Assembly: GCF_011397635.1 (NCBI RefSeq)
Contig: NC_064770.1
Span: 21,607,707 to 21,671,706, forward strand
DNA: 64,000 nt
Origin: Epinephelus fuscoguttatus
Lineage: Eukaryota; Chordata; Actinopteri; Perciformes; Serranidae
Direction: 5' to 3'
In this document: positions 47,376-60,260 of the stretch, piece after piece
How the letters are laid out: the number at the start of each line of letters is the position of its first letter
Position numbering within the stretch: position 1 is the first letter of the stretch
The notes under the pieces: model-generated
Seen by the model: only the letters and a program-made list of their open reading frames with translations
What the model was told of the DNA's origin: nothing
Database searches by the model: none
Program-made: the position numbers and the translations under genes

Positions 47376-49178
47376 TGCTTCCCTTCACTGGTTTCACTGT
47401 TATAATCATTAAAAAGCAAGAGCAGCATGTGTATACATTCAGTAGGCTATATCTTCAGTAGCTAGCTAGCTAACCCTACACTTTTCAGGGTCTGATTTTG
47501 GTTTTGGAACAGGGAAGAAACGTATATCTTTTTCCAACCTCTTCAGGTAACGAGTATCATTAATACACGACGTGCCCCAGGCACAACATTTAGCTCCAAA
47601 TCCACAAAACCAGCCTGAAAATGAAGGAAATCTGGAATGACTGCATTAGAGTCAATGGAGCACAGCTGTGTTGTTGTTGGACCCTGATCTGAGCCAGCCT
47701 GATGCTACGTCACGATTGTCCAGTCTGCTTCGGGCAATTATTTTGCAGATTCATATTATTAATAAAAAATACTAATAATCTAACAGAATATGATGTATTA
47801 GTATGGGTTATGATACTCAGCAGCATATTGAAAATATTTATAAAACTGAGTCCCACCTTTACCAACTGCAACATGCTTACACATTGATGTATCGCTCATT
47901 ATCAGAATAGATCTGAGCACCAGCATGTCATTATTTGGTAATTTGTTTACTGCAATAGTGAAGAAGATTCCCAGACTGGGTGATGTGGAACATTTGGTTG
48001 ACACTGATATGAAATGAAATGAGGGGAAGAAGATAAAGAGGGACAGTCCCTGCAGTAAATTAGGTGATCAGTTGGAGGGCAAGTGCTGCAACTGGTTAAC
48101 ATAGTGAACCGGGTTTGAATATAACCATGTTTTGATAAAATGCTAGTGATATAATGCTAATGCTAGTGTAACTGTAAGTGTGTTTCTGCAATGCTGGATG
48201 TAAACTTCCCTCCCTCTATGAAAAGCCTTCAGGGCAGTGCTGTGCTCTCTGGATTCAAAGGATTGGGTGACAAAGCAGACGCTAGGCCATGAATAAATCT
48301 GTTGCAGAAAAGAAAATGTCTCAAAGGGACTTGTTCAGGATGAGGCAATTACATAATTACATTGTGGTGACATCTTTGGGAATAAAAAGTGTCTCGGGAA
48401 TGTCTACTGCTGTATTTTTTTTTCTTTTTTCAAACCTCTCAGACTTCTTAACATAGTTAGCAGTGAGGATTACCATTATGATACAGCTCTCAGATTGCAT
48501 TAGATACAAGGTCACACTGCAGCATATCAAATGTAAGGCTGGATTAAGCATTGAATGGAAGCAATAAGGGCATCTTGGATCATGAGTCGCACCTGCTTAA
48601 GAGAAATTTCTTAACCTTGGTAGCTTGAGAGGACAATGCACTACAAACTGATATCCCCAAACTCTAAATGCCTTCTGTAAACAGAGTTCAAAGTAGTCTG
48701 AACTCACTGGAAATACAGCACTCTAGTATTTCACCTTTACAATCCAATATAACTGCTTAACCTAACTGGTTTGTGCTGGAACAATCCCTCTGTAGAGGGT
48801 AGTTTCTCCCCCTTGTGATGAAGGTGATACCTGAACAGATTTGATAGTTGAGCCTGGATTAAAACCATGCCGTAATTAAACCCCTGGTGGCAAAGCATCC
48901 GTCACAAATCACAAAACCTGACAGGGGATCTGTCTGTCTGCTGTTTCCTATGTGCAGACTTATGACGCGTGTGTGTGAGAGGAAGCAGACGTCACCATAT
49001 TAAAGCAAATATTTGTGATCAGCGCTTCATAAAAAGCAGATGACAGCGTATTTAATCAAACTGGCAAATACAAGACATGTTGTGTGTGCTCTTTCCTGTT
49101 ACAGATGCAACTCTGTTGAATGGGCATGTTTTCAGCCTCTTTTCACTGTGTCAGTAAATTACTACTAAAATTCAAAAC

Positions 49179-49214
<36 letters not shown>

Positions 49215-49980
49215 CAGCAGTCTGCACTGCTTAGTATTTAAAACCCTCTTGACTTCAGTTATGTTTAGTAAAGCAATGAAGCAATGACTCCTCATGGGAA
49301 ATAAACACACTTAAGTCACCACATACAGTACAAAACATTAATCGTGACCATAAATCAGTAATAGGTTGCTGCCATGAAGGTTCAGAGTTTCATCATCTGG
49401 ATGATACTGTAGGCTGAACAAGGAGGATATGTTGTTGACTGCATGATTTGGAAAAGTTGGACTATTTTAAAACCCTGGAAAGCCAAAGAAGGTGAAATGT
49501 AATATCATTGCCAGAGAAGAAGTGCAGTGGGCCGATGTCAACAAGTCGAACAGCTGCAAGGCACCCTCTCCTGTCACACAGGCACAGCCCTCAACATCCA
49601 TTGAGGTCAAATAGTGTTTTTACTCAGGACAGCTCTGTTACCTAGTTTGTTCTTACTGGAATCTAATTCACACCCATTTTATGCCTCATGGCTTCGTTTT
49701 CAGCCAAAACTAAAGAAGGAGATAAGGATTTTTTTTGACCTCACATCTCCCATTTGCCTGATTACATAAATGTGCTTCAGTGTTTCCATTGATGACCTCC
49801 AGCATTACTGACAAGCATCTATCGATCTACCAGTTTTGTTGTGGTTGGCAGCAGGCAAATGTGCAGAGAGGCTGCTCACACCACTCAGACTACAACAAAA
49901 CATCAGTTAATACGCAAGAGTTTTTGGAGCCTGTGGCAACACTATGGTCTTTGCTTTTGAATCCCGCTGGGTGGGGCTCT
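47376..49980. other. gene-free region
   Basis: No exon or RNA gene recognised. A (GT)n tract at 49181-49213 is the only simple repeat of note. Confidence 0.5.
49181..49213. repeat. (GT)n microsatellite
   Basis: About 16 GT units. Confidence 0.95.
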
Positions 49981-49994
49981 TGAGAATGTCAGTC

Positions 49995-50125
49995 CATCAG
50001 TCAGCCCACCACTTTAACTTAGACTGACATATCTCAGTAACTATTAGATGGGTTCATTCATGAAATGTGGCACAGACATGTCATGATTAAATTCAATGAC
50101 TTTGTGTTCCCCTGACTACGTTCTG
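49995..50125 (+). repeat. teleost dispersed repeat fragment
   Basis: CAGCCCACCACTTTAACTTA, GACTGACATATCTCAGTAAC, TATTAGATGGGTTCATTCAT, ATGAAATGTGGCACAGACAT and ATGACTTTGTGTTCCCCTGA follow the order of a widespread perciform repeat (the 'ATATCTCAACAACTATTGGATGG' family). Confidence 0.55.
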
Positions 50126-50234
50126 TCATCTCAGGCTAAAATTTTCAGTTTGTTCAAACTTTTTGTTTTAACCCAAATACTTTGCATTGTAACAAACATG
50201 TTAAACTAAGATGCTGACCATGGTAAACAATGTT

Positions 50235-50680
50235 GTGCAACCTCCAGGGCTGATGAGTGAAGCCAATGCCAAAGTGCCAAAAATTGCAGTTCATCCACTG
50301 GCCACTTGGGGCTGGTTGCAAAACAGAGCAAATCCCACTCACATGTTAAAATAGAATCCCAGTGATAACTTTACAGCTAAAATAAACATGTTTACAGCCT
50401 GGTGCAAAAACAGTTTTGGTCTCTATGGCTTATTTCATCATTTACAACTGTAAAGGGGTGATTTTTTTCTGTATCCAGTTTAAATGTTATTAAGGCTTAA
50501 AGTTTTGCATAATTGGGAGCGTGGCCACTTTGACTGACAGGCTGTCAGCTCGGCCTCACCACAGGCTGCCTCCTTGCCGCGTTTTGAGGTGCTGGAGCCG
50601 GCTGTAAAACTTCCCTTAAGGTGAGAAAAGTAATGTAAAAAACTGTGACATCATCACAATGGTAAGTCTATGGGATCTTG
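50235..50680 (+). repeat. dispersed repeat, copy 1 of the 'AATAAACATGTTTACA' family
   Basis: Shares collinear blocks in the same orientation with 59801-60260: AATGCCAAA…GCAGTTC…GGCCACTTG, CATGTTAAAAT, AATAAACATGTTTACA…CCTGGT, and GACAGGCTGTC. Non-coding, with no obvious terminal repeats. Confidence 0.7.
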
Positions 50681-50957
50681 GGGGTGGGGCCAATGGAAGA
50701 CACATTACACACATTGCACATATTCATTGGTCCACATACTTCAGAAGTAAGGCCAGAAGCTAGGCTAGCAACTCCACTGGAATGAAAAGGTGCCATGGAG
50801 GTCTCTTGCTTAGTCAGGATTGAAAGAGGGGGAACTGAACATGAAACACATATACATTTCATTCATGGCCTGGAAGTATATATTCAGCTATCGGCAAAAA
50901 ACGGTCACCTGTACGGACCATCGCTAGTGTACAGAACACCATTAGTCTACATTAAAC

Positions 50958-51255
50958 CAGTGGTTACCAACTGGTCCAGCCACATGGTCCAGATTTCTCC
51001 TCAGTCATCTCTTCAAGATCCACACAGTTTGATACATTCAGCGTCATACTTGCGTTTGGCCATGTCGTCAAGCTAATTTTCTGTCTCTGTCAAGTAGCTG
51101 AACCTTAGTCACTCACTCTACAGCAGGAAACAGCACTTCAAAATAAAAGCTCTGTGCCAGAAATTCACTACACAAATTTGCTAGTCACTTGCGGTCCATT
51201 CAGAATGGACCCGCGACCTACTTTTGGGCCGCAACCAACCAATTGGGGACCACTG
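50958..51255. mobile_element. hAT-like MITE with near-perfect 8-bp target duplication
   Basis: Starts CAGTGGTTACCAACTGGTCC and ends CCAATTGGGGACCACTG, an imperfect terminal inverted repeat of about 17 bases. Flanks are CATTAAAC (50950-50957) and CATTAAGC (51256-51263), an 8-base duplication with one change. Total 298 bp, no coding capacity. Confidence 0.85.
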
Positions 51256-51263
51256 CATTAAGC

Positions 51264-54200
51264 AATATACCTGCTAAAAGTCAACATACTAGTGTTATCA
51301 GCTCTCTCAGCTGTAGGCCTACTTTTTGTTTAGGCTAAAACTAAGATGGTGACCTCAACAAACATACCTGAAACATAAACAAAGGCATACGCCTACGTAA
51401 CCTCACAGAGCTGCTAGCATGTGTAGGCTACTATGGTTGTGGACTTCATTTCTTATCTTAGTATATCACTAACATTCATCTTTTGTGACAAGGAGTAAGT
51501 GAGACTCTGTCTTTGCATTCAAGTTACAGAGACTCTTGCTGACCTGTTCTGTATTTCTCTGTGTCAAGACACTTTGAACCTCAAGATGAGTTTCTTAAGT
51601 TCTACAAAAACATAAAAAACAAACATGTAGGGATCAAACCAATTCTACAGAAGCCAAAACATGCAGGTGCTTATATTTCTGGAAATGGTTTTTAGCCTAC
51701 TGTAATGAATCTGCTCTTATTGCCTGCACTTGGCTAACTTCATATTCAATTGACAGGATCCATTTCCAGGAAAGATTACATTAAGTGTAAACAGTATTTC
51801 TTCAGTCTCTGCACACCTGTTACTGTTGACACAAGAATGAAGTCATTATATGAGTGTTTTTCTTTGTTGCCATCACATTGCTCCTGGTTTCTCATGGTGG
51901 CGAGTGAAGCTGGCAGCAGAGGACAGGAGAAGCAGTGCCCCCCTAAGCCGGGCTGTTTTCCTGAAGGAGAGCCCAGCTGGTCCAGTGGAAACTTGCTCGT
52001 CCCCAGTGAGAGTGAGTGTAGAGAGATGCTTCTCATCAAGGCTGCCTCGCTGCAAGTCTGTGCCTGTTAATGCAAAACAACCAGGACTAAAAAAGCTTCA
52101 GACCGCTGGGGCTTCGTTTTATATATAACCCTCTTTTAGTCTTATGGATGTGATGAAGCCTGATCCGATCATGAAGCCGTCACATTGTTCCTCTGAGGGT
52201 TGTTCATTTTTACTCAGCCACTCTTACAATACCATTGCATCATACTGTAGCAAGAGATGCTGAAAAAGTGCAGTCAGGTCAGATGGTCAACTACTAAAGT
52301 GTCTTTTTTAAAGCTTTTGGAAACTGACCAGGTAAAATACAGATGCCAGGACGAAGAAGAGGAACCACAAGAAACTTACAAGGATGTCTAAGTGTGTCTA
52401 AGGAAGATTATAGTGTGTTGTAGTGACAGTTGCAGGTGTACAGTATAATGGGGATTAAGTTCCACACTAGGAAAGTGGAAGGTCTTTCTTTCCAATCATA
52501 TGATTCACTTGCAGGAGCAAAGCCAACCAGCCGGTCTTGCTCCCGAGGTACTGCAAGATCAACTGGGGAGTGATTAGTGTCCATAACCCCCAACATGCCC
52601 CATTCACTTTTTTCTATCAGTGATAGAAAGCAATCGTCCCTCATGAATGGGATGATATATTGTTCCAGAAATAGACTTGGCAAAGCATTTGACTTTTGTT
52701 CGGATTATTTCCAAGTCTGCCAATATCTAAATGACACAAATAATCCTGGCTTCTGGGAAAGAGATGATGTCATATGCTGTGTCTTTCAATCTTTCAAGTT
52801 GGCAAAACAGTGCAGAGCGTCACATGCACGCAGAGCCACAGCATGACGAGAGCATGATTTAAACTAAAACTCAGGCCTGACACTTGGGTAATTCATCTCG
52901 TCTTGATATAGGCAGCTTGACTTTTAATCGGCAGGTGCTCGTCTGCTGTTGTAAGCGATGAAGGAAAGTCAAGAGATCAGAAAACATTGTTGATTACCTG
53001 AGCGCACAGGTGTAACGCTGAGCCCTCTCTCTGGTGCGAGGACGTCCTACAGTGGCGTGCCGCGCTTCTCCTGTTACCTGCTCCTCTCAGTGTACATGGA
53101 AAACTTGCCCTGTTTTCAGTGCTCTACTAGAGTAGAGATGGCTTCCATTACACTTGTGGTTATGGTACACCGCATTAATTAGACCGCAATGGAGACCCGG
53201 TCCTTTCTTTGGCATCGTGCCAGGAGAGTATTTGTGCTTGCTGTTCCAGAAGTGCACAAACATGTGTCAGTGTTGTAAATTACACTTGTTTTACAACAGT
53301 TGCTGTATTAGGCACTGATTTAGATATATATGCGGCAGAGCCTTCAGATTCCCTTAAAGCTGATAAGGCTGATAATAATACTGTTTCATTTTAATCACTG
53401 CCCATTCAGGAAAATTGCCCATTATGTTATCCTTCACCCTCTCTCTCCTTCCTCTAAGGAGTTTCTAATCAGAAGTCACGTGTCATCTCCTGCAGAGCTT
53501 CTGCTGTATTGTTTTCCTTATGACAGACCTGCTTAAACCAAACATAAGCCACCTCTGTAATCTCGGGACAGGCGGGACAGGAGAGAAAATTGTGTTGTGA
53601 CGTAAGGAATAATCTTCTTGTTGGGAGAAATTGCATTCTGAGCAGACTGAAGAAATCGCTCGTTATTTTTAGAATGGAGAATCTGTTTGCTTATTAACAG
53701 CTAAAATGTCATTCAATAGAAAAATGCAGTCAAGTGTCCACATTTTGGTGTTTTCCTTAACACAAGAAAAAGTTGCTTTTGTTTCATTTTGAAATGAAAA
53801 TTCCCTGTGCTCGTCAACTTCCCGTTTATGGGATTTCGAAGGTCATGTACGCAGCACAGGATGTGATGTTCACTGCACCACAATGGGAACACCACAGACC
53901 CGGCCCTACTGGTACATTGTAGACCCAGGTAGCTCAACACCATAGGAAAGTCTGCATCAGCATCCCGCAGACGGATGGCAGAAAGGCCACCGTCGCTGTA
54001 AACATCCACTCGTGAGGGCTGAGGCAGAGGAGATAATCTCACGTAGAAAAGGGAGAAGATGATATCGACCATCTGCTTCGTCTGGTGGGGATTTGATTGG
54101 CTTGCAGCAGCACAGCAGAGCAGTAGGGATGATTAGGCCTCCCTGGTGTCCCATTCCTCCGGGTGCCCGGCTCAATGTCACCACTGATTGGATCCTCTAA

Positions 54201-54270
54201 TCTTGTTCTGTGTGAATTAAAGCTAAAGTGGGGAGGAGGATGATCACATTCACTTTGCCTTGTGTCCTGA
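51264..54270. other. gene-free region
   Basis: No exon, RNA gene or transposon end that I can support. Short frames overlap each other without splice or protein support. Confidence 0.45.

Positions 54271-54273
<3 letters not shown>

Positions 54274-54350
<77 letters not shown>
54274..54350. repeat. (TG)n microsatellite
   Basis: About 38 uninterrupted TG units, the longest simple repeat in the window. It generates Cys-Val and Thr-His frames that are not genes. Confidence 0.98.
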
Positions 54351-54351
<1 letters not shown>

Positions 54352-56926
54352 TGTTTGTGTATGAAAAAGAGCTGTGTGTGTGTGTTGCTGTAACTCCTAC
54401 TTCCACTTCCCATGATTAACAGTTACAGTATGAGACAGTTGACCTGGCCTTGGACAGAGATTCATATCTTTGACACAATTTCTACCTGACGTTAACAGGT
54501 GATCTGAAATGCTAATACAGCAAACAAACCAGGTGCTCAAATCAACATGCTCTCTGTGGTGACAATACACTGCATGTTAAATCTTTATCAGGAAATGTAA
54601 TGATAAAGTAAAAGATAAGGGTGGTCCATTGCAACCTACAACAATCATGGTTTGCTATCATGTTTTTAAGGGGTGGAGATTTCATGAAATACCTCCTACA
54701 GCCTTTACTATTTTAGTGGTGCAGCGGGGTTGGGAGCCAAAACTCAAAATTAGAACCGAATACAAAACACCAAGTACCGGGTACTTGGTCTTGGTAAAAC
54801 CTCAGCCCTTCAGTAAGAACCTTTTTTTGAAGAGTGCACCATAGCAGAGCTAAGTGGCATTTTTGATTTGATGCTCTGCGTCTGATAAGTACCCACATAT
54901 CTGACATCATACATCAAATATATGCCCCACATTATGCACAATTCTTTACAAGTAAATTGAACAAAGCAGTCACAGTTACAGCCATAGGGAGCAACAGACA
55001 TATATTATGGCACATGAAGGCTGTGCATTTCCCACTTGCTTGCCAATATGAGCCCTAAAAATAATCAAACATGTCATACTATCATAATGCCCATCCCCAT
55101 CTATCTTTGGACACTGAACAAACAAGAATTTGATTCCAAGTTTCTCTCTGTCTCTCCTCCAGAGGGATCCACACAGGAGATGACGTCGCCGGTTGCCCAG
55201 ATATCGTTATAGTAACCCCTGGCTGTGGGCCTTTCTTGGCTCTTTTAGGTGTGGAAGCTGCTTCGTCCTGAGGGGGCTGACGTGCACCATATTTAGTGGA
55301 AAGATGTCAGCTCCATTCACAAACAGCAAAAGCAGTTTGGTTCTGTGATCACAGAGCCAGCAGGAGAGCAGGTATAGAAACATGCCTGTGGCCGAAATGA
55401 ATCCTCAGGGGAATTATGGGAGTATGTGGGTAGGAAATTATCACATCAGCGGCCAAACTCCCAGTTGTGAATGTGTGTAACTGTATGAATGTGAAGCATG
55501 GTATTCATCGAGTTGACCTATAAAGTTTTAAAGATTTCAAACTTAAATAAAATATTCTTTGATCATGTTACTGCCAGTATAGGACTATTTTGCAATCATC
55601 AGCAATGCACTGGTGGTCCTCTGTGTATTAACATAGTAGCTGGCAGGCAAGACCAATTTGGCGGTAACCTTTATCATTGAAGGGCTGGATACAGTTCAGA
55701 GGTATCTCTCTTCAGCTGTTGTCATAAACAAGCCTTCTCAAGTATCTCCTGTCCTTTAAATTCTACATCCTTAAAATCACCCTGGAAAGACCTTTCAGTG
55801 CTCTTATTTATGTCACGTTACTGTCCAGGCTTTACTCACTGAATTTTGGTATTGTGAGGGGAGTCTTGGCAGGGACACTGGCAGGACCACATACGGAACA
55901 AGAACAAAATAACAAAAAAGTCCCCCACCACTCATAAATGTGTTTTTCTAATGTTTATGTTTCCTGAAATATCTGAGCTTGACCATATCGACTGTATCTG
56001 TGCACATTTTGTCACTAGAGACTTATTTTTATTAAATTTCTCTACTTGAAAGGGGCAATTTCTGTGCAAATTCATAAAATCTGAGATTCAAACATACCCT
56101 AGGCAAGCTAGATAATAGATGTTGTTTCTAATAGAGTGCTAACTAATGAGTTAGCAAATTAGCACCTCGGTTCACTCGTCTCAGAGTCAGTGGGTTTTCT
56201 GAATGGGTTTCTAGTTAGATGCCTGAAATACATAATAAAAAATAATAAAAAGCTTTGTTCAACAACATAAATACCTCAACTGTGAATTTTGAAGCTTTTA
56301 CATGTCTTAAAAGAAGCTGACTACAAAGCGACATCAGGTCAAACACTTTACAACTCCGGTCTGGTTGTGACAATGAAGTCCATTTGTCTAACCGTTAGCT
56401 TTTTTCTTCTGACGATTACTTTCCCCTTGAAAAAGCATAAAAGTTTGTGAAGATTGCGGAACAAAACTGTTAAGTATCATGAATTTTAAAAATGTCATCC
56501 TTGCACCACATACGAAAAGGCATTTGCTGTCTAATTGGGAAACACATGTCGTCGGGTAATCAGAGGTCGACACACAGTGGCAAACCTGAAACCCCCAGCG
56601 CATAGCGGACCTATCAGTACAGAGAGCAAGAGTTTGCATTTGCATTATGAGAGTTTTGGCAGCAAACAGGTAGAATGAGCAGTTTTTGGATGTAACCCGA
56701 CCCTGAAGTTTCCTTCCACTTTCTAAAAACCCCATCATGGTGTCAGCCACAGCCAGTTAGCCTACAAGCTAACAAACAACATGAACAAATAAAAGATGCT
56801 AACTACACCTACCATACTGATACAGCTGGTCTCCAATTATGGTGCTCAACAGACTTCTCATATGAGTCAGGGTCTAAGTGAGGCTCAAACATATATAGCT
56901 GAATCTCTATGTTTCCTCTTAACAGT

Positions 56927-57075
56927 AAAGGCCCTGACACACCAAGCCGACGACCGGCCACAAGTGAACGTCTGTCTCCCTGGTCGCCCCATTGTGGCCC
57001 GCATCGATACCCCTGCTCATCCCCCATCTTTCGTTTTTTTTGGCCAGTTGAGCATGTTGAATAGGCATCAGCGAC
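56927..57075 (+). mobile_element. one end of a dispersed MITE
   Basis: TAAAGGCCCTGACACACCAA followed by GCCGACGACCGGCC matches the terminus of a common fish inverted-repeat element. No reverse-complement partner is visible within the next kilobase, so the copy appears truncated. Confidence 0.45.
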
Positions 57076-58503
57076 AGTAAAGCCCATTGGTGAAAGAAAT
57101 CTCTCTGATTGGCAGGTCAGCTCAGCTCACAAGAAGAGAAATGGAATTGAGGAAAGTAAACAAAGAGCAAAAGTCAAGAGGGAATGAGACCAAAACAAAC
57201 TTGTTATATGAGGCAAGATTATTTTTCTTCAGCCATGGAGTTCTTTAGAAGAAACATTTGGTGATGGTTCATGTTACTGTTCACTGGAGTACAGTAAACT
57301 TACAACATTGGATTGTATTTTTATTTTGCTAACTGGCTAACTAGCATCAAGATGGTCTTCCAGTTTCCCTTTTGAATGATGGGTACAGACTAATGCGGTC
57401 TGCTGGTGTAGAAAAGCCACACAGTGTTGAAGCAGTGCCAATCATCCAGGTAATTTTATATGCACCAGCTGAACGCTTTTGGCTTCATGCACCACTGAGC
57501 AGCTATCATGGAAATGAGCAAGGCCCCACCTCCAACGCTGTATCCATTTCTCTTTACACATCCATGGGTAAACCTAGTGCCAACAGTCCTGCAAGCAGTA
57601 GTGGTGGAAGCCAGATTGAGAATTTCTCTGACGGACAAAGACTAAATCTGCTTCCTGCCCCTGTTTATACTTTATACCTTTTATACTGTAAATTATGAAG
57701 AAAAAACATGTAAACAAAATATTAGTGTTACTACACAGTACGTTAAATGTGTTCGGAGGGGGACTTTAAGAAGATAGAGAGAGACAAAGGCACCCAGTTG
57801 GACTGTGTCACTGCTGAGTTTGAACTGTTTCCTGCAAGTGGATCCTCATTGCCAGCAGGGCCTTGTTATGATGGAGGCAGGCATCATAAATGGAAGTCAG
57901 GAAGGCTTTGTGTTAACTGTTGTGGCTCACACTCTGATGCGCCTCCATTATAGGTAACAAAGTGTAACACCACACTGAGCCAAGTTCTGTCAGTACAAGG
58001 CGCCGCTGGTCAAGAGCCAACAATGAGCATAAAGTAGGTATCGCTTTTGTTTCCTGGCTGTGGATGTATTTGTCAAGGTCAGAGGAGCCCAAGCCAGAAA
58101 TATAAAGGTCAGCAACATGAATAGACGAGTGGTCACTGACGGAAATACAGCGACGTGATTGCAAAACTGCAAATGTGTTGACAATGACAATGTGCAGGAA
58201 ACATAATCTCGGACAGAAATGTAAATATGCTTGCACAAAGCATGAACAGTGAAGCAATAAACTAACAGTTCACACATGGACGAACACACACAGTTGCATG
58301 TAAGCTGCTTGTGTGACCAGACACACCCACTGTGAATGAATATACATATTGTCTTTCAACAGGCAAGGGGAATGGAAAAAGCCTGAATCTTGTCCAACAT
58401 ATTGTACCTGCTGGATTCTCCTATTCCTCCCTCGAGGGTCATGAGACACTCAGCTGTCGAAGATGGAGCCAAAATGAGTGTCAGCAGGTGTGTGTGTCAG
58501 AGA

Positions 58504-58527
58504 GTGTGTGTGTGTGTGTGTGTGTGT
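58504..58527. repeat. (GT)n microsatellite
   Basis: About 12 GT units. Confidence 0.9.
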
Positions 58528-59800
58528 TTGTTTGCACGTGTAAGGTTATTAAAGTTCAAAAATGTGAAATTAGACGACTAAATGTAAACATGGGAACACA
58601 AGCAAGCAAAATAGAGATAGAGAGAGATGGTAGGAAACCCCACATGACACTAAAAAGAGTTGGAATACCCTGTTACAATGATCACTGTAGGGGTTTCACT
58701 GTCACTAGCCAGGAATCCCCTTCACTCACTCAAACACACAGAAGGTTCAGGCAAGTGTGTCAGCTGCTGGCTGTTTGGCGAATCTGTGATCTGATACTCC
58801 AGTGCTGGTTAAAGTCGTACTGTAAAACTAAATGCTTCCAAAAAAAAAATCACTTACTTTTTATATGCTGCATTTCATTGCACAGATATATGTAGGTTTA
58901 CAACAAAGGACAGTTTTGTAAGCATATAAGGTATTTGAAAACAGCCTGACCACATGTACGTATACTTCACCTTTGTGTGCTTGGAGCATGTTGGCTGACA
59001 CACAGATGCTGAATTGGGTTTCTCTAGCGGGCGTGTCACATAGGAAGGATTGCAACGTGATCACCCTCGACGGTGCAGTTTAAAAACGGCAGGTGAATGT
59101 GAGCGTTTTGCTCCACGAGTCCTCATCTGCCATCATTGACTGACTGGCTGGCTGCATGAGACAGCAGGTCTCCGCTGCACCGTCATACCCACCAGAGCCT
59201 TTACGCAATTGCCATGTCATCAGAATTATATAATTACCTAATTTAATCCCTTTGCACTCCACGATGTTATGGTGTTATGTTTTTATTTTCTGGCCAACTG
59301 AGGCACAAAGCATCAGATGACAAGGCTGAAAACCAATAATGATAACTCATTAAAAATATACTATGCAGGATTTTCCTAAAAGATGATGTATAGACTCATA
59401 CAGAAGTATGTAATCCCTCTCAATCATAACATGACCACTAAAATGTTTGGCGGTTGATTTTTCTGCTGCGACTGAAGTGGAATGCTTAAAACCCTCCTAG
59501 CTGTTCTAAAATAACGTAACCACACATGTATTTACTATCAGCAACTATTATGCTCACTTTTCTCTGGATGTTGTAACTGCGGAGCCCATTTACTTGTTCA
59601 GTAACTGAGCTACACTGTAACAAAAATGGTACCTAGCTATTGACAACATAACCAGAAAAAGTGAGCATAATAGGCTACAAATAAAAACATGCAGGCTAGC
59701 TAACATTACATCGTTAACCTACCATAGATGGTTGGTGTTCATGTAGGTTTTCTGCTTTGGATGAAGATAAAAGGCTGAAGCATTGGGTGGCAGCAAGCGG

Positions 59801-60260
59801 CAATCTCCAGGGCTGAAAAACGCGGAAATGCCAAAAACCGCAGTTCCTTATATTGGCCACTTGAGGCTGGCTCTGGAACGCAGTTAATCCCCATAGACAC
59901 CCATGTTAAAATGGCCGACTTTATAGCAGAAATAAACATGTTTACATCCTGGTACAAAAAAGGTTTTTGTCTCTTGAGCTACTTTACCCCTCTGTGACAA
60001 CTGCTAACTTGATAAATGTTTATATAACTCACTCACTAACATTTTATTAAGGCTAAAAGTTGCTTCTTAAAGGCGGCATGGTTAAAGGCTTTCAGTGACA
60101 GGCTGTCTGTCCTCCACAGCTCCAGCCTCTCATCCAAATGTGGTCACTTCTGGCTCCAAAAAACCAAGATGGCAACAGCTGAAATGCTGAACTTGAGGCT
60201 TCAAATTGTAGTCCACAAACCAAAGGGTGACATCACTGTAACTACGTCCATTACTTTTAT
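59801..60260 (+). repeat. dispersed repeat, copy 2 of the 'AATAAACATGTTTACA' family
   Basis: Collinear with 50235-50680 (see that entry) and extends further at its 3' side, with CACTTCTGGCTCCAAAAAAC, CAAGATGGC and AGGGTGACATCACTGTAACT, which are also phrases of a common teleost repeat. Confidence 0.7.

Larger units (their letters stand above)
54351..59790. other. gene-free region
   Basis: No exon recognised. It contains a possible MITE end at 56927-56955 (AAAGGCCCTGACACACCAAG), a (GT)n tract at 58504-58527 and a 20-base palindrome near 54770-54790 (ACCAAGTACC/GGGTACTTGGT). The long frame at 58332-58895 runs through the GT tract and is not supported. Confidence 0.45.

Noticed and set aside
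54039-54419. Frames on both strands across the TG repeat
   Set aside because: Dinucleotide repeats are open in all frames; the proteins are Thr-His or Cys-Val runs.
58332-58895. 187-codon plus-strand frame
   Set aside because: It passes through a GT microsatellite and has no recognisable domain or exon signals.
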